This document shows positions 21,546 through 29,438 of a stretch of 64,000 nucleotides of DNA, piece by piece (the stretch's first letter is position 1; each line of letters starts with the position of its first letter). The notes below the pieces were generated by a model that made no database searches, was not told the origin of the DNA, and worked only from the letters and a program-made list of their open reading frames with translations. Position numbers and translations under genes: made by a program. The stretch comes from Streptomyces sp. NBC_01255 (GTDB lineage: Bacteria; Actinomycetota; Actinomycetes; Streptomycetales; Streptomycetaceae), in assembly GCF_036226445.1 (NCBI RefSeq), contig NZ_CP108474.1, positions 558,001-622,000 on the forward strand, in the 5' to 3' direction.

Positions 21546-21661
21546 GACACCCCCCGGATCGGCCTTCACCGTAGAACGCCCGCCGACCGGTCGGCCGTGC
21601 CCGAGTCCCTTTCGTGACGGCCTCGTAGCCACAAGGCAGCCAACGCGCACATTCCTCACCT

Positions 21662-21708
21662 CGACAGTTATTACTGTCGCTCACGTCATTCGACAGGTAG
21701 ACTTGTCG
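21662..21708 (+). promoter_or_regulatory. Two CGACA-N8-TGTCG palindromes over a probable leaderless promoter
   Basis: CGACAGT-TATT-ACTGTCG (21662-21679) and CGACA-N8-TGTCG (21691-21708) have the same half-sites, 29 bp centre to centre. A -10-like TAGACT (21698-21703) lies inside the second and ends six bases before the ATG at 21710, so the transcript probably begins at or next to the start codon. The first palindrome covers the -35 position. Confidence 0.6.
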
Positions 21709-21709
21709 C

Positions 21710-22339
21710 ATGAACGATGTGGCAGGGATCCCTACTCCCGACAAGAACGACGAGAACTTCTGGTCCACCGTCCTGACTCTGACGGAGCCCGCCTGGAACG
21801 AGCCCACCCAGGACGACGCGTTCGCCATGGACGAGAGGGTCCATGACGCGGTCCGCGCGCTGGCCGAGCGGATCTCGACGCGTGCGCTGGCCTATCGCGC
21901 CGCGGACAAGCCCTTCGACCCCGCGCTCATGGCCTCGCCCGATGTGCAGTTGGCGCTCCTGCGGGCGCTGTACGAGGCCAAGCAGTCCGTCGACCGGCTG
22001 GCGGAGAGCGCCGCCACCGTCGCCGGCCGCAGCGGGGCGAACTACGCCCAGCTGGGGGCGGCCTGGGGCGGCATCAAGCGTCAGTCCGCCCGTCTCAAGT
22101 GGCCCCACGCGGTGGTGAAGAAGTCCGCCGGCGAGCCCATCCCGCTCCGTTACGCGGGCGGTTCCGCCGTGGTGCACCACGACCCGGACGCCGATGCCTG
22201 GTGGTACAGCGCCACCGGCGCGGACGAGCGGACCCAGGAGTCCCAGGCCGTCCACGGCACCTACGCCGAGGCCATCGCCGGGGCGACCGAATTCCTCCTG
22301 GGGCACGCGCTGCCGCCCGGCCGGCCGACGTCCGGGTGA
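21710..22339 (+). CDS. Unrecognised protein with HTH-like segment
   Basis: 209 residues, function unknown. The first 110 residues are acidic and helical. Residues about 113-135 (SGANYAQLGAAWGGIKRQSA) resemble the helix-turn-helix found in many small actinobacterial regulators (W/YAEIGAALGITRQSA), which suggests DNA binding. The C-terminal third is a small beta-rich region with VVHHDPDADAWWYSATGAD. There is no signal peptide or membrane segment. It has no ribosome binding site, and two matching palindromes overlap its promoter, which fits a leaderless, self-regulated gene. The neighbours give no pathway clue. It is convergent with the M1 peptidase gene. Confidence 0.7.
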   Translation: MNDVAGIPTPDKNDENFWSTVLTLTEPAWNEPTQDDAFAMDERVHDAVRALAERISTRALAYRAADKPFDPALMASPDVQLALLRALYEAKQSVDRLAESAATVAGRSGANYAQLGAAWGGIKRQSARLKWPHAVVKKSAGEPIPLRYAGGSAVVHHDPDADAWWYSATGADERTQESQAVHGTYAEAIAGATEFLLGHALPPGRPTSG

Positions 22340-22376
22340 CCTTTCGGCCCCGCCACCGCCCCGTACCGGCCTGAGG

Positions 22377-23837
22377 TCAGCCGACCGCCGACCCGCCGTT
22401 CGTCGGCGGGTACCCGGGGCGGGACGGAATCGGCGGGTGGGCGGGCGGCGGGGTCGGCTGGACCGGCAGCGGAGGGAGCGCGGGCGCGTGGAGCCAGGAC
22501 GCGAGCAGGCCGTCCACCGGCTCGGGCGCGTAGCGGGCCACGTGCGCGGTGAAGCCCGCGGTGGTCACCACGCCGTGGCGGTGCGCGGTGGCCCAGTCGC
22601 GCAGCATGCGGAAGAACGGGCCCTCGCCCAGCGCGCAGCGGATCGCGTGCACCGCGAGCCCCCCGCGCTGGTACAGGCGGTCGTCGAACATCAGCTTGCG
22701 GCCGGGGTCGGCGAGGACCAGGTCCTGCGGCTGCGAGGCCAGCAACCGGTGTGCGGCGGCCGCCAGCTCCTGCGCGGTGCGGCCGCCGGAGCGCTCCGAC
22801 CAGAGCCATTCGGCGTATTTCGCGAAGCCCTCGTTCAGCCAGATGTGCCGCCAGTCGCCGATGGTCACGCTGTTGCCGAACCACTGGTGCGCGAGCTCAT
22901 GGGCGATGAGCCGCTCCGAACCCCGCACACCGTCCACGTGGTTGGCGCCGAAGAGGGACAGCCCCTGGGCCTCCACCGGCACGTCCAGCTCCTCGTCGGC
23001 GACGACGACCGCGTACTCGCCGAGGGGGTAGGGGCCGAACAGCTCCTCGAAGACCCGCATCATGGCGGGCTGCCGGGCGAAGTCCCGGGAGAACCTCGAC
23101 AGCAGATGCGCCGGTACGTGGGCGGTCTGCGGAACACCGCCGAGTCCGGGGTCGCCGAGCAGCACGGTCTGGTACATGCCGATGGACAGGCCGACCAGGT
23201 AGCTGGAGGTCGGGGCGGTCTGCTCGTACACCCAGGTGGTCGTGGAGGCCTTGGTCGTCCGGGTCAGCAGCCGCCCGCCGGCGACCACCGTGTACGGGGA
23301 CGGGGTGTTGACCGAGATGTGGTACGAGGCCTTGTCGGCGGGCCGGTCGTTGCACGGGTACCAGGAGGGCGCGCCGACCGGCTGGCTCGCGACGAGCGCA
23401 CCGTCGGTGAGCTCCTCCCACCCGAGGCCGCCCCAGGGGCTGCGTACCGGCTTGGGGTTGCCCGACCAGTGGATCTCCACGGTGAAGGCGGCGCCGGCGG
23501 TGAGGGGCTTGGCGGGCCGGACGCGCAGCTTGCCGCCCCGGTGGGTGTAGTGCGGAGCCCGGCCGTTCACCTGGACCCGGCCCACCTTGAACTCGGCCAG
23601 GTTGAGGTCGAACTCGGTGAGCGGCGCCCGGCCGACGATCGCGCTCAGCCGGGCCGTCCCGGCCAGCCGGTTGGGGCCGGGACGGTAGTCCAGAGCGATC
23701 TCGTACCGGTGTACGCGGTATCGGGGATCCCCGTTGGCCGGAAAGTACGGGTCCGACGCCGTTGTCCGCTGGCCGCTCACTGCCGCTTCCGCTCCCTGCG
23801 CTGTGCTCGTACGCCGTGGCCCCTTCAGGACCGCCAC
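22377..23837 (-). CDS. M1 family zinc aminopeptidase
   Basis: 486 residues in gluzincin M1 layout: an N-terminal beta-saddle domain (about 30-210), then the catalytic domain with HELAHQW near residue 310 and the distal zinc glutamate in WLNEGFAKY about 18 residues later. The usual GAMEN exopeptidase loop appears as VEAQGLSLFGAN, so the N-terminal anchoring motif is changed, as in many short actinobacterial M1 enzymes. The tail is proline-rich with no obvious domain. No signal peptide is seen. GTG 23837 lies inside the end of the upstream gene (13-base overlap), giving translational coupling; GTG 23780 is an alternative start with a better-placed purine-rich site. Confidence 0.9.
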   Translation of the reverse strand: MAVLKGPRRTSTAQGAEAAVSGQRTTASDPYFPANGDPRYRVHRYEIALDYRPGPNRLAGTARLSAIVGRAPLTEFDLNLAEFKVGRVQVNGRAPHYTHRGGKLRVRPAKPLTAGAAFTVEIHWSGNPKPVRSPWGGLGWEELTDGALVASQPVGAPSWYPCNDRPADKASYHISVNTPSPYTVVAGGRLLTRTTKASTTTWVYEQTAPTSSYLVGLSIGMYQTVLLGDPGLGGVPQTAHVPAHLLSRFSRDFARQPAMMRVFEELFGPYPLGEYAVVVADEELDVPVEAQGLSLFGANHVDGVRGSERLIAHELAHQWFGNSVTIGDWRHIWLNEGFAKYAEWLWSERSGGRTAQELAAAAHRLLASQPQDLVLADPGRKLMFDDRLYQRGGLAVHAIRCALGEGPFFRMLRDWATAHRHGVVTTAGFTAHVARYAPEPVDGLLASWLHAPALPPLPVQPTPPPAHPPIPSRPGYPPTNGGSAVG

Positions 23838-26800
23838 GCCTCGATCGGATTGCCCAGCCAGCGGGTGTCGGCGGGGACGGATTCCCCGGCCATCACGAGA
23901 GAGGCGGGTCCCAGTGTGCTGCGGGCCCCGACCGTGCTTCCGGGCAGGACGATTCCGCCCGGGCCCAGGGTGGCGCCCTCGCGGAGGACCACAGTATCCG
24001 TCCTCAAGATCCGGTCGTGGAAGAGGTGCGTCTGCAGCACACAGCCGCGGTTCACGGTGACGGCGTCACCAAGGGTCACCAGGTCCGTCTCGGGCAGCCA
24101 GTAGCTCTCGCACCACACGCCCCGGCCGATCCGGGCGCCGAGACCGCGCAGCCACAGAGCGAGGAGCGGAGTTCCCGGCACCGATCCGGCGAGCCAGGGC
24201 ACGGCCAGTACCTCGACGAACGTGTCGGCCAGTTCGTTACGCCACACGAAGCCGCTCCACAGCGGGTGCTCCGCCGTCCGGTGCCGGCCCACGAGGAGCC
24301 ATTTCGCGGCGACGGAGACCACCGCGGCGGCCGCCCCGGCGGCGAGCAGGACCACTCCGGACAGTAGTGCCGTCCCCACGGTCCCGAGCCCTTCCGTCGC
24401 GGCCAGGGCGCACAGCGCGGCCACGGTCAGGACGGCGAGCGCGGCCGAGCAGAACACCGGGACGAGCCGGCACAGCTCGACCAGGCCCCGGGCCCACAGC
24501 AGGCGCGCGGGCGGATCGTAGGTGCGGCTCCGGTCCGCGGCGGCGGCGGACCGCGGCAGCTTGACCGGCGGCAGGCCCAGGTACGAGCTGCCCTTCTTGG
24601 CCTTCTTCGGGGTGGCGGACAGCACGCCGACAAGACCGTCGTCGGGCACGCTCCGGCCCGGGGCGGTCATGCCCGAGTTGCCGAGGAACGCCCGGCGGCC
24701 GATCTCGGAGTGTCCGATGCGGACCCAGCCGCCGCCCAGTTCGTAGGGGGCGGTCAGGGTGTCGTCGGCGAGGAACGCGCCTTCGCCCACGGTCGTCAGG
24801 CTCGGGAGCGCGAGCACCGTGGACACCTCGGCGCCCCGGCCGATCCTCATGCCGAGCAGCCGCAGCCACACGGGGGTGATCAGCCCGGCGTACAGCGGGA
24901 AGAGGGTCTCCCGGGAGACGTCCATCAGCTGCGTGACGGTCCAGGCCTGCCAGCCGACCCGGCTGTGCGTGGGGTGGGTCCCGGTCCGCAGCCCGAGGCT
25001 CAGCAGACGCACGGAGACGAGCAGCAGCAGCGCGTACGCGAAACCGAAGGCGAGTGCCCCTGGCACCACGGCCGTCAGTGCGCCGCGCAGGGCCTCGGCG
25101 AGCGTGGCGTCGGCGGGGACGAACAGGCTGACGACGAGCAGCGCCGGCAGGGCGGCGAGCACGGGCAGGGCCGTGAGGCAGAAGCCGGTCGCTCCGTACA
25201 TGGCGCGCCAGTGGACGCCGCGCGGCGGGCGCCCCTCGGGCCAGTTGCGCTTGGCCTTGCCGAGCTTGACGGCGGGTGCTCCGGCCCAGCGCTGGCCGGT
25301 CGGGATCTGTCCGGTCACGGCGGAACCGGGGGCCACCTCGGCCCGCTTGCCGACCCGTGCGCCGGGGAAGAGCATGCTGCGGGTGCCGACGACCGCGCCC
25401 GCGCCGACCTTGACCGGGCCGATCACGAGCCGGTCTCCGTCGAGCCAGTGCCCGGTGAGGTCCACCTCGGACTCCACGGCGCAGCCGCGTCCGAGCTTGA
25501 GCATGCCGGTCACGGGAGGCAGGGAGTGCAGGTCGACGTCGGGGCCTACCTTGGCGCCGAGGGCCCGTGCGTAGCGCTCCAGCCAGGATCCGGTGAGGGA
25601 GGTCGCGCCGACGTGTTCGGCCAGGCGTTCGGCCGTCCACAGCCGGAGGTGCACGCTTCCGCCGCGCGGGTACCGTCCCGGCGTGACGCCGCGCAGCAGG
25701 AGGCGTGCGCCGCCGGCCGCGAGGGCCAGCCGGCCCGGCGGGCTGTAGAGCAGGGCGGCGCCGGCGGCGACGAGCCACCACGAGGCGGTGGGCGCCCACG
25801 GGTAGGGCCCGAACCGGTGCAGGACGTTGCCCAGGGCGAGGAGCGCCACCGTCCAGCGCAGGCCGACCAGGGTGAACAGCGGGAGCAGGAGGAGCGACTG
25901 CGTCACCTGGGTCCGGAGCGGGACGGGGGCGACGGTCCGGGCCGCGGCGTCGTCCTGTGCGGACTTCTCGAGGTGGCGGGCGAGCTTGCGCAGGGTGGGC
26001 CGCTGGTAGATGTCGACGACGGCCGCGCTCGGGTAGCGGGCGCGCAGCCGGGTGGTGAGCTGGGCGGCGGCGAGGCTGTTGCCGCCGATCGCGAAGAAGT
26101 CGTCGGCGGCACTGGTGACGGCGACGCCCAGGGTCGCGCTCCACTGTTCGGCGAGCCAGGCCTCGGTGCCGTAGAGCTGTTCGGCGGAGCCGGTGGTCTC
26201 CAGTTCGGGCAGCGGCCAGGGGAGCGCGTCCCGGTCCACCTTGCCGGAGGTACGGGTGGGCAGGTCGTCGACCGGCGCGAGGAGCGGTACGAGGGCGGCG
26301 GGCAGTTCGGCGCGCAGCCGCTCGACCGCCGCCGTGTGGTCCCAGCCCTCCTGGGTGACGAGGTAGCCGACGAGGAGCTGGTTGCCGCTGCGCGCGGTGC
26401 GGACGGCGGCGGCGGCGCCGGCGACGCCGGGCAGGGCCTGGAGCGCGGCGTCCACTTCGCCCAGTTCGATGCGGCGGCCGCCGAGCTTGATCTGCTCGTC
26501 GCCGCGGCCGAGGAAGACGAGCCCTTCCGGTTCGGCGCGGACGAGGTCGCCGCTGCGGTAGGCGCGCTGCCAGCCGAGGGACGCGAGCGGGGCGTACTTC
26601 TCGGCGTCCTTCGCGGGGTCGAGGTAGCGGGCCAGGCCGACGCCGCCGATCACGAGCTGGCCGCTGCCGCCCATGGGCACCGGCTCGCCGGACTCGTCGA
26701 CCACGGCCAGTTCCCAGCCGTTCAGCGGGAGACCGATGCGGATCGGTTCCTCACCGGTCAGGAGCGAGGCGCAGGCGACGACGGTGGCCTCGGTGGGGCC

Positions 26801-27733
26801 GTACGTGTTCCAGACCTCGCGGCCCTCGGTGACCAGACGCTGGGTCAGTTCGGGCGGGCAGGCCTCGCCGCCGAAGATCAGCAGCCGGACCTCGCCGAGG
26901 TCGTCGGGCTCCCAGAGCGCGGCCAGGGTGGGCACGGTGGAGACCACGGTGATCTCCTGTTCCACCAGCCAGGGGCCGAGGTCGGCGCCGCTGCGCACCT
27001 GGGAGCGCGGGACGGGCACGAGGCAGGCGCCGTAGCGCCAGGCCAGCCACATCTCCTCGCAGGAGGCGTCGAACGCGACCGAGAGACCGGCCATGACCCG
27101 GTCGCCGGGTCCGATCGGTTCGTCGGCGAGGAAGAGCGCGGCCTCGGCGTCCACGAACGCGGCGGCGCTGCGGTGGGCGACGGCGACGCCCTTGGGCACG
27201 CCGGTGGATCCGGAGGTGAAGATGATCCACGCGTCGTGCTCGGGCCCGGGGCGGGCGGCGGGCGCGTCGCCGGGCTCGGGTGCCCGGGTGACCTCGACGG
27301 ACTGTCCGGCGCCGAGCACCGCGCGCACCGCGGCCTCGCCGAAGACCAGCTCGGCCCGCTCGTCCGGGTCCTCGGCGTCGACCGGCACATAGGCGGCGCC
27401 TGCGGCGAGTACGGCGAGGATGGCCACGTACAGCTCGTTGGTCCCGGAGGGCACGCGTACGCCGACCCGGTCGCCGAGCCCGACGCCGGCCGCGGCGAGG
27501 TCGCGGCGCCGACGCTCGACCTCGGCGGCCAGCGCGCGGTACGTCAACCGGGTGGTGCCGTCGTCGAGGGCGAGTTCGTCGGGGTGGGCCCGGACGGTCG
27601 CGTCGAGGATGTCGACGAGCGTACGGGGCGGGGCGGCGGGTCCGGCGGAGAACCGCGCGGCTTTGCCGGGCTCCTCGTACGTCTCCGCGTCGTCGAGCAG
27701 AGTGAGTTCACCGCGCTCTGGTGTGGCTGACAT
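23825..27733 (-). CDS. Pls/PosA-type NRPS-like synthetase: A-T plus membrane hexapeptide-repeat domain
   Basis: 1,302 residues. An adenylation domain (about 1-490; FTSGSTGVPKG near 174, FDASCEEMW, YGPTEAT, YRSGDLVR, SGKVDRD) and a carrier domain (GGNSLA, Ser near 553) are followed by about 700 residues of alternating membrane helices and left-handed beta-helix hexapeptide-repeat segments (such as IGPVKVGAGAVVGTRSMLFPG, split here). This C-terminal part is the NRPS terminal domain of epsilon-poly-lysine synthetase relatives, thought to join monomers in a membrane setting without C or TE domains. The product here is unknown and the gene looks conserved rather than cluster-specific. ATG 27733 is chosen because GAGGG precedes it and the frame upstream lacks family features. 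An M1 peptidase gene overlaps its end. Confidence 0.92.
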   Translation of the reverse strand: MSATPERGELTLLDDAETYEEPGKAARFSAGPAAPPRTLVDILDATVRAHPDELALDDGTTRLTYRALAAEVERRRRDLAAAGVGLGDRVGVRVPSGTNELYVAILAVLAAGAAYVPVDAEDPDERAELVFGEAAVRAVLGAGQSVEVTRAPEPGDAPAARPGPEHDAWIIFTSGSTGVPKGVAVAHRSAAAFVDAEAALFLADEPIGPGDRVMAGLSVAFDASCEEMWLAWRYGACLVPVPRSQVRSGADLGPWLVEQEITVVSTVPTLAALWEPDDLGEVRLLIFGGEACPPELTQRLVTEGREVWNTYGPTEATVVACASLLTGEEPIRIGLPLNGWELAVVDESGEPVPMGGSGQLVIGGVGLARYLDPAKDAEKYAPLASLGWQRAYRSGDLVRAEPEGLVFLGRGDEQIKLGGRRIELGEVDAALQALPGVAGAAAAVRTARSGNQLLVGYLVTQEGWDHTAAVERLRAELPAALVPLLAPVDDLPTRTSGKVDRDALPWPLPELETTGSAEQLYGTEAWLAEQWSATLGVAVTSAADDFFAIGGNSLAAAQLTTRLRARYPSAAVVDIYQRPTLRKLARHLEKSAQDDAAARTVAPVPLRTQVTQSLLLLPLFTLVGLRWTVALLALGNVLHRFGPYPWAPTASWWLVAAGAALLYSPPGRLALAAGGARLLLRGVTPGRYPRGGSVHLRLWTAERLAEHVGATSLTGSWLERYARALGAKVGPDVDLHSLPPVTGMLKLGRGCAVESEVDLTGHWLDGDRLVIGPVKVGAGAVVGTRSMLFPGARVGKRAEVAPGSAVTGQIPTGQRWAGAPAVKLGKAKRNWPEGRPPRGVHWRAMYGATGFCLTALPVLAALPALLVVSLFVPADATLAEALRGALTAVVPGALAFGFAYALLLLVSVRLLSLGLRTGTHPTHSRVGWQAWTVTQLMDVSRETLFPLYAGLITPVWLRLLGMRIGRGAEVSTVLALPSLTTVGEGAFLADDTLTAPYELGGGWVRIGHSEIGRRAFLGNSGMTAPGRSVPDDGLVGVLSATPKKAKKGSSYLGLPPVKLPRSAAAADRSRTYDPPARLLWARGLVELCRLVPVFCSAALAVLTVAALCALAATEGLGTVGTALLSGVVLLAAGAAAAVVSVAAKWLLVGRHRTAEHPLWSGFVWRNELADTFVEVLAVPWLAGSVPGTPLLALWLRGLGARIGRGVWCESYWLPETDLVTLGDAVTVNRGCVLQTHLFHDRILRTDTVVLREGATLGPGGIVLPGSTVGARSTLGPASLVMAGESVPADTRWLGNPIEAWRS

Positions 27734-27944
27734 CGGCCCTCGTGTCTCGCTCCCGGAACGTCCGGGTCGCCGGAGGAGCCCGGGTCTGCCCGGGTTGTTC
27801 CGATCCAGCGCCAAACAGCCCGCCAGTCTAGTGCTCCGACCGGGATTTCCTTGTCGCACCGCTTGCGCGTGGCTGAGGAGGGGCGGTAATGCGGCAGCCC
27901 GTCGCGGGGTTGCGAGCGGGCCACCGCCCGGCCTGAGACGGGCC

Positions 27945-27975
27945 TTGACCTCAAGTTCAGTTCAGGTTTTAGCGT
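27945..27975 (+). promoter_or_regulatory. MerR-family-type promoter with 19-bp spacer and dyad
   Basis: -35 TTGACC (27945-27950) and -10 TAGCGT (27970-27975) are 19 bp apart, too long for normal sigma-70 use. The spacer holds the dyad ACCTCAA-N6-TTCAGGT (27948-27967, six of seven pairs). This is the classic arrangement for MerR/SoxR-type activators, which twist the DNA to realign the hexamers. The target is the oxidoreductase at 28048. No MerR gene is in the window. Confidence 0.68.
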
Positions 27976-28047
27976 GGCGATTCCGCGCAACGCCGCGGAT
28001 GGCCCTGGACGGACCGGGCCACGACAACCTGATCGAGGATGACGTCG

Positions 28048-28974
28048 ATGACCACTGCCTCAGCACCGACCACTGCCTCAGCACCGACCGATGCTCAGCC
28101 GGCCGCGCCCATGACCGTGACCGTGCTCGGCTTGGGCGAGATGGGCTTCACGCTCGCGAGCGCCTTCCTGGCCGGCGGGCATCCGACCACGGTGTGGAAC
28201 CGTACGCCGGAACGGGCCGACGCCCTGGTCGCGAAGGGAGCTCGGCGGGCCGCGACCGTCCGCGAGGCCGTCGCGGCCGGTTCGCTCGTGGTCGTCAGCG
28301 TGAAGGGCAGCGCCACGGCCCGCGAACTGCTGGAGGCGTCGGGTGACGCCCTGTCCGGCCGTGCCGTGGTCAACCTGACGGACGGGACGTCGGCGGAAGT
28401 CAGGGCCGTGGCCGACTGGGCCGCCGGCCAAGGCGCGCAGTACCTCCACGGGCAGATCATGACGATCGCTCCGGGCATCGGAGGAGCGGACACCGTGATC
28501 TTCTACGGCGGTTCCGAAGCCGTGTACGACCGCTGTCGGACGACGCTCCGGCTGGTCGGCGGCCGGGGAACCCTGGTCTCGGACGACGCGGGTGTACCGA
28601 CCCTGTACGGAATGGCCGTGCACGGCACCATGTGGGGCACGCTCAACGGATTCCTGCACGCGGCCGCGCTGCTGTCCAGCGAGGGCGTCGAGGTGAAGCG
28701 CTTCCTGGACGACGCCCAGGCGTCCCTGTCCGCACTGTCGGCGTCCTTCCCGATGATCGCCGGCGAGGTCGACCGCGGCGCGTACGCGACGGAGTACGGA
28801 GCACTCCAGCACCACCGGCCCTCCGTCGAGGACCTGGTCCGCGAGAGCGAGGCGCGGAACATCGACGCCGAGTTCCCCCGCTACACCCTCGGCCTCGTGA
28901 ACGAAGCCGTCGAAGCGGGCCATGCCGACGACAGTTACTCGCGTCTGGTCGAGCACTTCAGGAACAGCAAGTAG
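28048..28974 (+). CDS. NADPH-dependent imine-reductase-like / 6PGDH-type oxidoreductase
   Basis: 308 residues. After a short low-complexity N-terminus comes a Rossmann domain, VTVLGLGEMGFTLASAFL (about 23-40), with the NADPH-specific VWNRTPERA. A long inter-domain helix and a helical C-terminal domain of the beta-hydroxyacid dehydrogenase/imine reductase fold follow. The N-R-T NADP signature and GHPTTVWNRTP are typical of bacterial imine reductases; the substrate is unknown. ATG 28048 has GAGG nine bases upstream, better spaced than ATG 28039, where GAGG is adjacent. An exact 18-bp tandem duplication (28051-28086) encodes TTASAP twice. A MerR-type promoter upstream suggests induction by a drug-like or redox signal. 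Confidence 0.85.
   Translation: MTTASAPTTASAPTDAQPAAPMTVTVLGLGEMGFTLASAFLAGGHPTTVWNRTPERADALVAKGARRAATVREAVAAGSLVVVSVKGSATARELLEASGDALSGRAVVNLTDGTSAEVRAVADWAAGQGAQYLHGQIMTIAPGIGGADTVIFYGGSEAVYDRCRTTLRLVGGRGTLVSDDAGVPTLYGMAVHGTMWGTLNGFLHAAALLSSEGVEVKRFLDDAQASLSALSASFPMIAGEVDRGAYATEYGALQHHRPSVEDLVRESEARNIDAEFPRYTLGLVNEAVEAGHADDSYSRLVEHFRNSK
28051..28086 (+). repeat. 18-bp exact tandem repeat within the oxidoreductase N-terminus
   Basis: Two head-to-tail copies of ACCACTGCCTCAGCACCG encode TTASAP-TTASAP. This is probably a slippage or short-duplication event in a disordered leader, and could vary between strains. Confidence 0.85.
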
Positions 28975-29438
28975 CACGCGCGGGACACCGTGGGCCCCCG
29001 CTCGCCCGGGACAACCGCCGGGCGGGGGGCCTCCACTGCCCGGAGGGAGGACCGTTCCATCAGGGTGTGGATACGGGCCAATGGGAGGAACACGCTCCGG
29101 CCGTAGCCGTGCCGGTCATCGAAAAGCGCGGGAAGCCCGGTCCGGACTGCGATCCGGACGGGTTGCCCCGCGGCGCTGTCGCGGAAGCATCGCCCGGGTG
29201 TCACACGGTCGTCACACTGCCATCGTCGCCCCATCAAACTCGGCGACCTCAAGATGGCTTGAACACACGCGACTTGAGGCCTCGCGCACGGACCGCCGTT
29301 GATCACGCCCCTCTCCCCTCACATACTGCGCTGACCAGCAGCGGGCGCCAGTGCGCCCCGCGCTGACCAGCGACGGGCGGCAATGCGCCCATGGCTGGAG
29401 ACGACCACTCGACTTCATCCCAAGCTCCTGGGGGAGAC
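28975..29438. other. Intergenic region upstream of the subtilase gene
   Basis: No convincing gene is visible. It contains a CCTCAAG/CTTGAGG inverted repeat with 19 bases between arms (29247-29279) and a 31-base imperfect direct repeat (29328-29358 and 29360-29390), both beginning GCGCTGACCAG and ending TGCGCCC. The second copy ends just before an in-frame ATG at 29391, which is an alternative start for the subtilase. Confidence 0.6.

Noticed and set aside
23780..23837. Treating the M1 peptidase and the Pls-type synthetase as one fused protein
   Set aside because: They are in different frames with a clear stop codon at 23825 and separate start candidates.
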